The notes: generated from the sequence alone by a model not told the origin. Positions 46,531-56,270 are shown, numbered from the stretch's first letter. The stretch is DNA of 64,000 bases from an uncultured Acidobacteriota bacterium (GCA_903832055.1 CAILAC010000002.1:1-64000); one strand, 5' to 3'. Numbers and translations: made by a program.

Positions 46531-48315
46531 CTACTGAATATTGACCGAAATCTGAACAGAACCCAGACTGAGTCCGCTGGAAGTCCCCAAAACTGTGAAT
46601 ATGTAATTGCCTGCAGTTGTTGAAGGCGGCACTGGCCCCGTCACGGGCGCACTGCCCGAGTTGCAACTGGAAATGAAAGTTGCCAGCATAGCCACCGTGA
46701 CGAGTTGCAGCATCTTGCGGGCCTTGCGAGGAGAGGCAAGCATCCAGAAGAGACATCCCAACGTTAAACCGCCAGAGACCGGGCCGAGCATGCCTCGTAT
46801 CTTGGCTGGTGCTGACGGGTTCGGTATAACACCCTTTCGAGCTACGGTTGCTCCGGGACCGGAGGAACTGACACTTACTGTTGTAGTTGTAGCACCTGAG
46901 CTACTCAGGACAACCGATCCCGGTATAGAGCAAGTCGGCAAGTTTACTGGATTGTCTGGAACCCCTATAAGCGTGCAACTGAGGTTAACCGTCCCTGTAA
47001 ATCCGCTTCTGGGCTCAATCGTGAGAATCGAAGAACCCGACAAGCCCGGCTGAGAAATCGCTATATCGCCGCTTGAGGTCAGCTTAAACTGCACGCTGTT
47101 GGCGCTATTCATTCCTGCGACCGCCGCAGTCAACGCCGGCAGTGCATCTCCGTTCCATGCAGGGTTCAGCAGCCCATAAGCCTCGGGAGCGCCATATGTT
47201 CGGCCATTTCCTGTAGGCTGTGTGCCATTGATTGGCCAGTACGATCCATCGACACTGTTTGACTGCAAAAACTTGGTTACATATCCAAACCAGGTTCCGC
47301 CGTCAATTTGTTTGCCGCTCACGACACAGGTAACAGCAGTGTTACATGTACCAAACTCACCCAGCCACAGTGGCACTGTCGGACTGCCAGTTACAAGGTA
47401 TCCCCACCGTGGAGTAATTCTGCTGACGTAATCGTTGTAACTGCTCAAACCTGTGTAATCAAAGCCGTAGTCGTGCGCTGAATAGACCAGTTGATTGGCA
47501 ACGTTCAACTGGACTGGCAGCGCGGCAACACCGGAAAGGTCAAGCGCATATCCCACGCCCTCCGCAAAAATCAACAGGTGGGGGTTGACTCCGAGAACTG
47601 CATTCCCTCCCCGTTCCGCCGCAGCATGCCAGTCCGTCGAAGCGTCCCCGCCCCAGGTGGCAGTTGTGCGTGGCTCATTACGCAGGTCTGCGCCGATCAC
47701 GAGTGGATTGTTCTTGTAGCGCGCAGCCATTCCCTGCCAATCGGCAATCCACGCTGACTCAGGGAATCGGCTGTTGTACCAGAGCGTGTTGCCATCGGAA
47801 TCGCTGCAGCAAAACTCCGCATCGCTGTTATGGTTGTCCAGAATCACCATGATTCCGGCACTCGTCAGAGCGCTTACCACCTGGTCCAGAATCGTGAGCG
47901 CATTTTCGCCCTGCAAGCTCGAATTTGCCGTCAAAGCATACCCGGCAACCACTGGATTCGTCTCGTACATCTGGTTTGACCAGGGCAGCCGCACCGTGGT
48001 GAACCCAAGGCGCTTGATATGGGCAACAATACTCTCCAGTGGGGCGCTTTCCAATCCTCCCACCACAAAGTCTGCTGACTCAGTACCGTACCAATTCACC
48101 GATTTCAGACGGACTCGCACCCCATTGCTGTCGACGACAGTTGCTCCGACAGTGTGCAGCGGAAATGCCGGCTGAGCAAAGGCACTTGGAGAAAGACAAA
48201 AGAGCACCAAAAGCAAAAGCAACGAGCAGGCACACAACTTAGATATGGAACATGACGGCATCTGATGCGCAGCGATCAATTCTGCAGAAATATCAATCTC
48301 CTTTGGAGTCTTCAT
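46531..48315 (-). CDS. Secreted GH5-family glycoside hydrolase (cellulase-like) with C-terminal Ig and hydrophobic segments
   Basis: The protein has 594 aa (start at 48315; an ATG at 48261 would give a cleaner signal peptide, ending at SPSAFA). The catalytic domain, residues about 50-400, shows GH5 motifs: VRLKSVNWYG, HIKRLGFTTVRLPWS, GIMVILDNHN, GADLRNEP with the acid/base Glu, and VPLWLGEFGT with the nucleophile Glu. It should cleave beta-1,4-glucans or mannans outside the cytoplasm. Residues about 415-510 look like an Ig-like module (GFTGTVNLSCTLIGVP). Two hydrophobic segments follow (GGLTLGCLFWMLA and VTVAMLATFISSC), then a short beta end. It is upstream of the giant gene on the same strand. 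Confidence 0.85.
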   Translation of the reverse strand: MKTPKEIDISAELIAAHQMPSCSISKLCACSLLLLLVLFCLSPSAFAQPAFPLHTVGATVVDSNGVRVRLKSVNWYGTESADFVVGGLESAPLESIVAHIKRLGFTTVRLPWSNQMYETNPVVAGYALTANSSLQGENALTILDQVVSALTSAGIMVILDNHNSDAEFCCSDSDGNTLWYNSRFPESAWIADWQGMAARYKNNPLVIGADLRNEPRTTATWGGDASTDWHAAAERGGNAVLGVNPHLLIFAEGVGYALDLSGVAALPVQLNVANQLVYSAHDYGFDYTGLSSYNDYVSRITPRWGYLVTGSPTVPLWLGEFGTCNTAVTCVVSGKQIDGGTWFGYVTKFLQSNSVDGSYWPINGTQPTGNGRTYGAPEAYGLLNPAWNGDALPALTAAVAGMNSANSVQFKLTSSGDIAISQPGLSGSSILTIEPRSGFTGTVNLSCTLIGVPDNPVNLPTCSIPGSVVLSSSGATTTTVSVSSSGPGATVARKGVIPNPSAPAKIRGMLGPVSGGLTLGCLFWMLASPRKARKMLQLVTVAMLATFISSCNSGSAPVTGPVPPSTTAGNYIFTVLGTSSGLSLGSVQISVNIQ

Positions 48316-48418
48316 TGACCCAACTCAAGCAACACAGCCAATCTCAGGGAGCAATCCAGTTGTAGCGCAATTGCTCCCTAGCCAATGCATCAAGTATGCG
48401 GGCATACTCATGATCATT

Positions 48419-51400
48419 TCATGGAATTTGCTGTTTGGGTCCGTTGGAGGCTTCGAGCCTTCCTCCGCGAATCCACTCCAGAATGGTCTGATACTGATCG
48501 CTTGATTCGTTCCCATGCCAGCGCTGTCCGCCGTTGTGCGTTGCCAGGTAATCGCCTACATTACCCGCACTGTCGCTTGGCCTGGTTGGCTTGATCACCA
48601 GCAGGCTCCGGTCCGGGTTGGTGATATCCACGACCCGCATGGCGTATTTGTAATTCTCCTTGCTGTCCTGATCCGAGAAGGAGCCCTGTGCATTCGGCGG
48701 CTCAAGCTTGAAAATCACGTGGCTTGCATGACAGAAGACGCATGCCTTGCCATCGGGCCCAGGCTTGGCCAGAATCGGCTCGACCTTGGAAACAAAGAAG
48801 CGAAAATCGAGCACCGCGCCGGGCTGTACATCCTGCAGCGCGTCCGCAAGGCTTTTGCCCTTGAGAACACTGCTCGAAATCAGCTTGAGACGCGGATTTG
48901 TCGAGGCCTGCAGCTTGTCCATCGCGGCACGAAAATCGTCCCGCTTTTCGACGCCCTTCACTTTACGCAGTGTATCCAGTGCAGCGGCGCTTACGTTTGC
49001 ATCGGGATTCAACATTGCTGCCAGAATCGTATCGACGACAAGCGGATACTCCAGCGGCTCCTTGACTCTCATCGCGGCGGCGTGACGATTCAGGTAGTCC
49101 TGATCCTGCGAAACCGCGCCACCGGAGACACCCAAACGCTTCTTGAGAAATTGGGGATTGCTCGCCTCTTCCATCAAAATGCTCAGGGCAGACGCATTCA
49201 AGCCGGCGTACGCAGCCTTCACGGCCGTTGCTGTATCCGGATCATTCAGGAAGTGCTCGAACGAAATACGCACAGCGGCCCTTTGCACCTCCGGGCTGAA
49301 GGAATGCAGCCCTGCAAGCACTTGCTCCTGCAGCTTCGGCTCATGCACCAGATTTGGGAACGAAGATGCTGCGTCGAGTATCTCCGCATAATTCTTTGGC
49401 CTGGGCTTCGCTTCAAGCATCGCTCTTAGAGCGTCCTGCACTCCGGCCTGCTGCTTCCATGCAGAGCTCTCCGGCAGCGCCGCGAGTAGCGGAAGAACCA
49501 CAGCCTGGCTGTCAGGGTTCCCCTGCTTGAGAATTTCGACAACCTTGTCTACCAGATGCGGGTCGGGAGCGGAAGGCGAATCAAGATTCAGAATTCCCCG
49601 TTGCCCACCCTCATAGACATAACGTACCGTCTGCCGCACATCGGCATTCGCATCCTCTGAAAGATTGAGAGCCGCCAGAGTGAACCGCGCGTCGCCCGCT
49701 TCGCTCAACGTGCTGCCCGCTTTCAATACCTCAATCTTCATCGTGTCGTCTGCGCCCTTGAGGCAGTCGAGCAACGCGTTTTCAAGCTCCGGCCCAGAGC
49801 TCTTGAAGAAGTGAATCAGGTCGCTGTCGTTGCCAATGCGCGTCTGGAAGAACCCATTGTGCACGTCGTATTTGAAGTTGACGGTCTCGCGATAAGGAGA
49901 ATATTCGTATCCAGCCCGATGCAGGTCTGGCACGCCGGTAATGTACTTTGTGAGCACTGCCGGCAATCCAATCGACACCGTGTCTGCCTTCATCTCTGGC
50001 AAGGCATAGTGGCGAATATGAAAATCCCACAGCGCGTTGAGGATGCCCTCGCGCCCCAGCGGTGTACCCTCGCGCAACACCTTGGCGAGTACCTGCGCCT
50101 GATCACGCACAGCTGCTTCATAGCCTGTGTTGATGCGGTCCTTGTCATCGTCTTTTGAACTTGCCCTCACCCAAGCCGAGAGGTAGCCCGTGTTTTCGTC
50201 GAGCAAGTTGTAGACGCTCTCCTGCAGACCGCGGCGCACCATTGCGTCGGTCTCAGTGTTGAGACGCGTTGCCAGGGCTTCAAGCGTTCCGCGGCGAACC
50301 TCCGGCTTGTCGATTTGCCAGTAATACCAGCGCCACACTCCGCCGGCCGCTTCAAAGCGCACATAAGGAACAGGGTCGTTCAGGTCCTTTTCGAGAGCTG
50401 CCAGCAAATCCGTGTCGAATGTCAGATCGCGGAAGTGTTGATTAAAGACTCGAGCAGCACCCCAGCGTGTGCGTGGGTCAGCAGAGCCGAGCGCAGCCGC
50501 GAGCAGTTTGCGCCCCTCAGGTGCCGCATCCTGCCGCCGCGACAGAATCATTCGAACGGCATACGCCGAAGCGTTTTGGACCATCTTCGTGGGGTCGCCC
50601 AGGCCCTTGACCAGGGCAGGCATCGCGCCCGGATCGGCCATGTGACCAAGCGCGCGCGCCGCTGCCTCACGCGCCAGAGGCTGATCGTTGTCTGTAAGTA
50701 CCTCGCGAATCTGCCGCAATACTGGCTCTGATGCAAGGTCCCAATACTGGTCAAGCTGCTGCAAAAGCAGCGGTAGATCATTCTTGGCGAGCGTCGCCGG
50801 TGGTGCCGGATAAGCTGCGTCCCAGTTCTTTGCCTTGGTCGGGCCGGGGTAGAGCGTCGACAGGGCCATCACAGCAAACTGTGTCGCCCGGAACGGCGTG
50901 TTAAAGCCCTGGTAGACCGGGTCGCCTTCCCAGCTACCCTCGGGACGCTGAGCGGCAAGCATCGCCTTCACAGCAAGCGCAAGACGCTCGTCCGTCTCGG
51001 GATGATGACCAGCCTCCGCCAGCGCCAGAACGGCATTGTATGAAATGAAATCAGCTGCCTTTGCCTTCTTGTCAAATGGGTACGGCCACCCGCCTTCAGG
51101 CGTCTCGTACTCATAAAGCTTGTCTACCAGCGCCTTGATCTGGGTGGCGTATTTCTCGTGGTCCAATTCAGAGAGCAACATGATTTTCCAACTAAGGTCG
51201 ATCATGTTCTTTGGCTCGTAAGGCAGCGCAAGTTGCTCGACATGATCGCGCTCTTCCAGCCAATCCTGCTTGTGCGTTTCTTCATAAGCCAGATTGAAGG
51301 TATGCCAGCTCTGTTGCGCAATCTCAAACGGACTGACATCCGGCTCGCAACCGTCGGCCTCATCGCCGGGCATAACCTTGAGCCCCTTGTAGTGAATCTT

Positions 51401-52717
51401 CAAAAAGTTCGCGTAGGGTAAGTCGAAGTCCTTGCGCGGCTTGTCATGAGTAACATTCTGCTCAAATGCGTGCGCTATCAACGGCAGTCGGCTGGCCTCG
51501 GTGCGAGCCGTATAAATCATGCGTACCCAATTGGTGTTGGGTTCGCCATAGAGCGGCCTCGTGTTGTTGTAAATGCGATCGGTAATGAACTCAAGGCTCG
51601 CGCGCTGTGTCGGCGCGTAACCGTTCTGAACTGCCCGTAGATACCCGCGCGAAGTAAACTGCGATGGATGGCACGCGATGCAGAGCTGCGTTTCAGAGTG
51701 CTGCATCGTCGTGCGCATCGCGATGGATCCGCGACGAGGTGTATTTGATAACCAGCTGTCGCCCATGTTGATCAGAAAATCCATACCGGCGCGCACTGCG
51801 TCATGCGGATCCTTGTTCGGCGGAACATTGTACTGATAGGTGTGTAACTGATACGCGGGGTGGTTGGCGGCCACGCGCACATAATACTCTTGCCCAGGCT
51901 GCAGGATTCGAGTACGGAACTTATAAAGTCCTGGATAATTCTGCGTCGCTTCCACCTGATAAACAAACTGACCTTCATTGAACGGAACAACATCCTGCTG
52001 ACCGGCAGCATCCTTGCCTAACTGGAAGATATCCACATCCAGTGGCACATCGCGGTCGGTTACGTTCAGCACAAAGTAGACGAGCTTCGGTTGCTTCTCG
52101 TGAAAGGTAAAGTGGAACCACTGGAAGCCCTTCATCATGGCGGCATAGCCATCTTCAGCTTTTGAGGGCGCATAAGGCCGCTCATCGCTGCTTCCGAAGA
52201 TCGTCTGGCCGAGCTCAAACGGCTGCGCATTCTGCCAGGTTCCATTGGGCGAGGCAGAGATGACCCCACGCTTGAGATCAGGTGCGCTGCCCACTGGAGC
52301 CGCCGAAGTCTGGAGAATCTTCGTCAGGGTGCTGCCAATCTCGGGAGCTTTCACTCCTGATGCCGAGCTCAGACTCACCGTCACCGGGCCCTCAGCCCTC
52401 GGCCTGAGCGTCAGGTACAAATCAAGATCGGCGGCGTGCAGCCACTTCGATTCAATCACTCCCTGCGCATCATTCACCGTCACCTTGACCGCATCATCGC
52501 CTCGCAGTTGTGCGGGGTCCTTGACCCCCAGCGTGAGCGCATACAGTGAGCCCGGATGCACTGCGGCAAGATTGATCTTCTGCTCAGCGGCGGGTGCAGC
52601 CTGATTGGCCCGCACTGAATGGCCCACATAGACGGTAGCGCCGATGATTCCTGCGGCAGTGGCAACCGGGACAAGTGCCCAGCTCAAGCGTCGTCGACTT
52701 CGCGGCGTGTTCTGCAT
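48419..52717 (-). CDS. Large periplasmic c-type cytochrome with alpha/alpha-barrel-like and HEAT-repeat regions
   Basis: The protein has 1432 aa. An N-terminal hydrophobic segment (ALVPVATAAGIIGATVYVG) serves as signal or anchor. Two haem c sites are visible: CIACH near residue 343 and CVFCH near residue 1324. Residues about 390-640 contain repeated Gly-Gly-Trp-type units (TPEGGWPYPF, RPEGSWEGDPVY) like prenyltransferase/squalene-cyclase barrels. Residues about 650-1270 are HEAT-like helical repeats (REAAARALGHMADPGAMPAL, DPVPYVRFEAAGGVW). Such combinations resemble Planctomycete/Acidobacterial cytochrome-HEAT proteins of unknown function. It is last in a minus-strand series with a propeller lipoprotein, cupredoxin-like lipoprotein and dihaem peroxidase, and may act as scaffold and electron carrier for them. 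Confidence 0.75.
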   Translation of the reverse strand: MQNTPRSRRRLSWALVPVATAAGIIGATVYVGHSVRANQAAPAAEQKINLAAVHPGSLYALTLGVKDPAQLRGDDAVKVTVNDAQGVIESKWLHAADLDLYLTLRPRAEGPVTVSLSSASGVKAPEIGSTLTKILQTSAAPVGSAPDLKRGVISASPNGTWQNAQPFELGQTIFGSSDERPYAPSKAEDGYAAMMKGFQWFHFTFHEKQPKLVYFVLNVTDRDVPLDVDIFQLGKDAAGQQDVVPFNEGQFVYQVEATQNYPGLYKFRTRILQPGQEYYVRVAANHPAYQLHTYQYNVPPNKDPHDAVRAGMDFLINMGDSWLSNTPRRGSIAMRTTMQHSETQLCIACHPSQFTSRGYLRAVQNGYAPTQRASLEFITDRIYNNTRPLYGEPNTNWVRMIYTARTEASRLPLIAHAFEQNVTHDKPRKDFDLPYANFLKIHYKGLKVMPGDEADGCEPDVSPFEIAQQSWHTFNLAYEETHKQDWLEERDHVEQLALPYEPKNMIDLSWKIMLLSELDHEKYATQIKALVDKLYEYETPEGGWPYPFDKKAKAADFISYNAVLALAEAGHHPETDERLALAVKAMLAAQRPEGSWEGDPVYQGFNTPFRATQFAVMALSTLYPGPTKAKNWDAAYPAPPATLAKNDLPLLLQQLDQYWDLASEPVLRQIREVLTDNDQPLAREAAARALGHMADPGAMPALVKGLGDPTKMVQNASAYAVRMILSRRQDAAPEGRKLLAAALGSADPRTRWGAARVFNQHFRDLTFDTDLLAALEKDLNDPVPYVRFEAAGGVWRWYYWQIDKPEVRRGTLEALATRLNTETDAMVRRGLQESVYNLLDENTGYLSAWVRASSKDDDKDRINTGYEAAVRDQAQVLAKVLREGTPLGREGILNALWDFHIRHYALPEMKADTVSIGLPAVLTKYITGVPDLHRAGYEYSPYRETVNFKYDVHNGFFQTRIGNDSDLIHFFKSSGPELENALLDCLKGADDTMKIEVLKAGSTLSEAGDARFTLAALNLSEDANADVRQTVRYVYEGGQRGILNLDSPSAPDPHLVDKVVEILKQGNPDSQAVVLPLLAALPESSAWKQQAGVQDALRAMLEAKPRPKNYAEILDAASSFPNLVHEPKLQEQVLAGLHSFSPEVQRAAVRISFEHFLNDPDTATAVKAAYAGLNASALSILMEEASNPQFLKKRLGVSGGAVSQDQDYLNRHAAAMRVKEPLEYPLVVDTILAAMLNPDANVSAAALDTLRKVKGVEKRDDFRAAMDKLQASTNPRLKLISSSVLKGKSLADALQDVQPGAVLDFRFFVSKVEPILAKPGPDGKACVFCHASHVIFKLEPPNAQGSFSDQDSKENYKYAMRVVDITNPDRSLLVIKPTRPSDSAGNVGDYLATHNGGQRWHGNESSDQYQTILEWIRGGRLEASNGPKQQIP

Positions 52718-52966
52718 GATATGACCTCAGTGATTGGCAAACATTTTGGGGTGGCGTAAACGGCCCTTGGAATGTCAAAACGGAAACTATATACGGATTG
52801 AGGTACAGCTTGGAAGTCACATTAAGATTTAATTCTGTCGCGTGCCGATTTCCCCCCGGCCAAATGACCGAGGAACGATCATCCGGCCCGGGTTCTCGAT
52901 GAGTTTCATAGCCTTGCGCTTGCAGTTCCAGGCTCCTTCGATGGCTGCTCCCACCGGAGACCGACC

Positions 52967-54028
52967 CTAGCGTGCCAGAACCACGACTCCCCACGGTCCT
53001 GAACCTGCCTTGACCCGCTTCGTCACTGTATTCGTTGCCAAATCGACGGCGCTGACATCATTTGACGGCCCATTCGCCGAATAAAGCGTCTTTCCATCGG
53101 GTGATAGCGCGATGCCCCAGGGCCGCTTGCCTACGGTCACCGAGCCAACGACAGCATTTGTAGCAGTATCCACGGTGAACACCTGCTGGCCCCTTCCCGT
53201 GCTCACGTAAAGTCGGCTTGCATCCGCTGAGAGCAGCAACCCCATCGGCTTGATGGCACCGGGTTTGCCAATCGGAACCGCCTTCAGCATCGTGTGCTTG
53301 ATTGCGTCCACGAGTACGACGCCGCCGTCATTCTCCGCGTTGATATAGGCCTTGGAACCGTCCGGCATAAAAGCAATTGAGCGTGGCCGATGCCCAACCT
53401 TGAAGGTGGCAACAACCGCGCCCTTGACGGGGTCGAGAACGGAAATCGCACCGTCTTCCTCTGAAGTCACAAAGACCTGCTTCCCATCAGGACTGGTTTT
53501 CACCCCTTCAGGCTGGCCACCCACCTTGATCGTCTTCAATACGGAGCCATGCTCGATGTCCACAATGCTGACGGATGAAATGTCCTCGTTCGAGATATAG
53601 AGCTGCTTTCCATCCTTGCTGAGATCAAAGTTTTCCGGATCAGATCCGCCTGGAATCATGCGCACGATCTTGTTCTGTGCCACGTCAAAAACTCCGATTC
53701 CGTCGGCGCCCTTATCTGGTGGCGGCAAAGTGCTTTCATCCACGTCCGGGCCCGCAATCGGCGAACCGCTCAACGCCACATAAAGCGTCTTTCCGTCAGC
53801 GCTCGGGTGAATGGCCCGCGGCCGTTTACCCAGCGGAACAGTCGTGATCACCGTAAACGAGGCGGAATCAATCACGCTGAGGTCGCCTGAGACCTCGTTG
53901 GTCACATAGATGCGGGGAGCTGTTGAGGCCGCGGCCAGTTCGGCCTCAGTCGCGGGTTTTGACGAATGGCAACCGGACAGAACCGCGCAGGAAAGCAGAA
54001 CAATCGATACAAATGGCGACGTACGCAT
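52967..54028 (-). CDS. YVTN-type seven-bladed beta-propeller lipoprotein
   Basis: The protein has 353 aa. The signal peptide ends in a lipobox (SCAVLSGC), so it is likely tethered to a membrane facing the periplasm or outside. Propeller blades repeat the YVTN pattern: RIYVTNEVSGDLSVIDSAS, GKTLYVALSGSP, GKQLYISNEDISSVSIVD, GKQVFVTSEEDGAISVLD, SKAYINAENDGGVVLVD, SRLYVSTGRGQ and GKTLYSANGPSNDVSAVD. These proteins commonly accompany periplasmic redox enzymes. It starts 3 bp after the cupredoxin-like gene, hence the same operon. Confidence 0.85.
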   Translation of the reverse strand: MRTSPFVSIVLLSCAVLSGCHSSKPATEAELAAASTAPRIYVTNEVSGDLSVIDSASFTVITTVPLGKRPRAIHPSADGKTLYVALSGSPIAGPDVDESTLPPPDKGADGIGVFDVAQNKIVRMIPGGSDPENFDLSKDGKQLYISNEDISSVSIVDIEHGSVLKTIKVGGQPEGVKTSPDGKQVFVTSEEDGAISVLDPVKGAVVATFKVGHRPRSIAFMPDGSKAYINAENDGGVVLVDAIKHTMLKAVPIGKPGAIKPMGLLLSADASRLYVSTGRGQQVFTVDTATNAVVGSVTVGKRPWGIALSPDGKTLYSANGPSNDVSAVDLATNTVTKRVKAGSGPWGVVVLAR

Positions 54029-54031
54029 ACT

Positions 54032-54838
54032 TCATTTCCCCTTCAATAGGACGTTGACGAGCGTGTTCGAATGAGGAGCAACCCTAACCTGCTGCTCGTG
54101 TGTACCGAGGCTCTCCTGCCATATCTCAATCGTGTAATCGCCTGGAGGCAGGTTAGGAAGCGTAAACGACCCATCCTCCTTCGACACGGCAAAGTAGGGA
54201 TTGTCCACCACGCCGATAAACGCATGCATCCAGCTGTGAATATTGCATTTAACGCGAATCATCACTTCCGGCTTGGTGAACTTGCGCGCCAGCGGGGCAT
54301 CTCCAGCACCCTGGCTGTGATTCCACTCCCGATTGACCTCGGCCATCGGATGAATGTTATGCGTCACAGGGTCAGAGTTAATCACCTGCAACGGTTGGTT
54401 CGTCTGAATGCCAAGTACACGAGGCCTGAACCAGCAGCCGTTCTGATCGATCACAACCGGGGTCGCGGGCGTCTCAAATCTCTTGCCCTCCAGCCCCTTC
54501 TTCACGTAAACAAAGGCGTTTCCCAGTGCTCCGGTGGGCGACACCACGAGAGACTCGTCCACCGCCCGGCCATGATGGGCCTCGACGCAGGCAGGATCTT
54601 CGCTCATATCAATCTTCTTTTGAACAGGCCGCCTGCCGCTGAAGTGAATCGTTCCGGAAATCGACCCCGCAGTGCTTGAATCGACGTGAAAGGCAGGAAC
54701 GGCCGCCTCCTGGACACGATCTGCCACAGGTTCGACCTTTGACTTGCCGGGAGAGCACCCGACAGCGATCGCCAGCAATCCCGCGCAGAACACTGAACTC
54801 CAGGAACCTAACGGACCAGATTGACCAATCTTCTTCAT
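54032..54838 (-). CDS. Cupredoxin-like/carboxypeptidase-regulatory-like lipoprotein
   Basis: The protein has 268 aa with a lipoprotein signal (LLAIAVGC). Residues about 60-215 resemble the plastocyanin-like domain found in methylamine-utilisation-type proteins: GTIHFSGRRP, GNAFVYVKKGLEG, QPLQVINSDPVTHNIHP and VKCNIHSWMHAFIGV, where His, Cys-x-x-His and Met/His could bind a type-1 copper. Residues about 220-268 form a carboxypeptidase-regulatory-like strand set (DGSFTLPNLPPGDYTIEIWQ). It is a candidate small electron carrier for the dihaem peroxidase, whose stop overlaps its ATG (ATGA). The copper site is inferred, not proven. Confidence 0.75.
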   Translation of the reverse strand: MKKIGQSGPLGSWSSVFCAGLLAIAVGCSPGKSKVEPVADRVQEAAVPAFHVDSSTAGSISGTIHFSGRRPVQKKIDMSEDPACVEAHHGRAVDESLVVSPTGALGNAFVYVKKGLEGKRFETPATPVVIDQNGCWFRPRVLGIQTNQPLQVINSDPVTHNIHPMAEVNREWNHSQGAGDAPLARKFTKPEVMIRVKCNIHSWMHAFIGVVDNPYFAVSKEDGSFTLPNLPPGDYTIEIWQESLGTHEQQVRVAPHSNTLVNVLLKGK

Positions 54839-56031
54839 TGCGACGAATCCTTCCCCGGAGGGCCAACATTGCGGGGATTTTCCCCCGTCAAAGACTCAAG
54901 GAACTCTATCAGGTCACGACGGTCCTGCCCCGAGAGGTTGATATTTGACATCTGCGTGTCCAGATTGGGATTGGAATTCCCCCGCCCCGCGTAAAAATCC
55001 ACTACGTCCTTCAGCGTCTTCAGCTTCCCATCGTGCATGTACGGCCCGCCCACGGCGACATTACGCAGTTGAGGCGTCTTGAACTTCCCACGGTCGGCCT
55101 CCAATTTCGTCACGGCAAACCGGCCCTGATCGCTGAGTTCGTCATTGTCTCCCACCCCTTCACCTGTGTTGTGAAACTCGCCGTCAGAGAACGATGCGTA
55201 GTGGGGACCGATCGCATGACAGGTGACGCAGTTGCCCCGGATAGGGTCCCTGAAAATCGCAAGTCCGCGCTTTTGCGCAGGCGTCAGTGCGTCCTTTTGC
55301 CCCAGATATTCGTAACGGTCAAATGGAGAGTTTCCAACCAGGATCGTTCGCTCAAAGCTGGCGAGCGCGTTTTCCACCCTCTTCATCGTGATCTCTTCTG
55401 AACCAAAGGCTTGTTTAAACATGGGCCTGTACGAAGAATCGCCCTGCAGTTTGGCAACCGACGCATCATGCGACTGATTCATCTCCAGCGGATCGGCGAT
55501 TGGACCGCCTACCTGATCTTCCAGGCTCTGTGCCCGGCCATCCCAAAAGTACAGCGAAGAATAAGCCGCATTGACCAGCGAAGGAGCATGACGGCGACCC
55601 AACGTTCCGCTCACTCCAAGCGAACGCTCCCGATCATCCGAAAACCGGTGCTGCGGTTGGTGGCAGGAAGCGCAGGACAGCGAATCGTCCTTCGAGAGCC
55701 GCGTGTCATAGAAAAGCCTGCGGCCAAGTGCAATGGTAGCCATGGTCGGCGGATTGTCGGGAGGCACCGGTACCGGCGGCAACCCCAGGGGAGCGCTGAT
55801 GCTAACCGCAGCACCGGCCGGCTTCGCCTGGGTCGTGCTTTTGCAACCTCCTATCAACGCAACTGAGCTCAGCAGGATGACCCAACCCAGATTGGATCGC
55901 CTAAAATCGGCGAACAAGAGCCCCCGTCGTCGAAATTCACTGCTTTTTCCCAATCCACACTTCCCTGGAGGAACAAACCCGCCGATTCTACCTGCGCTTT
56001 CCGAAGACGCGCTCCGCTGACTCAGTTTCAC
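54835..56031 (-). CDS. Dihaem cytochrome c peroxidase/MauG-family protein
   Basis: The protein has 398 aa. Two CxxCH haem sites, CASCHQPQHRF (Cys 120) and CVTCHAIGPHY (about residue 270), with LGRRLFYDTRLSKDDSLSC and GPYMHDGKLKTLKDVVDFY, define the CCP/MauG family, which reduces peroxide or oxidises and matures partner proteins in the periplasm. A lipobox-like IGGC lies at residue 63, unusually far from the GTG start at 56031. A TTG at 55917 would give a normal lipoprotein signal and may be the true start. It heads a four-gene minus-strand series and is divergent from the PQQ-like propeller genes. Confidence 0.88.
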   Translation of the reverse strand: MKLSQRSASSESAGRIGGFVPPGKCGLGKSSEFRRRGLLFADFRRSNLGWVILLSSVALIGGCKSTTQAKPAGAAVSISAPLGLPPVPVPPDNPPTMATIALGRRLFYDTRLSKDDSLSCASCHQPQHRFSDDRERSLGVSGTLGRRHAPSLVNAAYSSLYFWDGRAQSLEDQVGGPIADPLEMNQSHDASVAKLQGDSSYRPMFKQAFGSEEITMKRVENALASFERTILVGNSPFDRYEYLGQKDALTPAQKRGLAIFRDPIRGNCVTCHAIGPHYASFSDGEFHNTGEGVGDNDELSDQGRFAVTKLEADRGKFKTPQLRNVAVGGPYMHDGKLKTLKDVVDFYAGRGNSNPNLDTQMSNINLSGQDRRDLIEFLESLTGENPRNVGPPGKDSSQ

Positions 56032-56071
56032 ATCAAAAATCAGCCCGGTTCTGCATTTGAAAATAGTTTAA

Positions 56072-56101
56072 TTGACACATTTGGATGATGGCCGCTAGTA
56101 T
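56072..56101 (+). promoter_or_regulatory. Sigma-70-type promoter for the PQQ-like propeller genes
   Basis: A consensus -35 box TTGACA (56072-56077) is followed after 18 bp by TAGTAT (56096-56101), a good -10 box. Transcription would start near 56108, at the edge of the palindrome at 56110, about 165 bp before the first gene. Confidence 0.6.
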
Positions 56102-56109
56102 TCAGCACG

Positions 56110-56127
56110 AAATGAGACGTCTCATTT
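56110..56127. promoter_or_regulatory. 18-bp perfect palindromic operator
   Basis: AAATGAGACGTCTCATTT is a perfect inverted repeat with central CG, placed directly after the -10 box where a bound repressor would block initiation. The form fits LacI-type operators. No LacI gene is in the window, so the regulator must be elsewhere. Confidence 0.65.
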
Positions 56128-56270
56128 TGGATGCAGGTTTCGACCTGCCTCTCATCCTTCCTGGCACGTCGAGGTCTCTCTCGAGCGACTTCGGCGTGCA
56201 ACTTTCCCCATGTCAAGGTCAATGCCCCATCAGTCTTAATTTCAATTCTTCGAGGAGCCACTGGAGTCGG

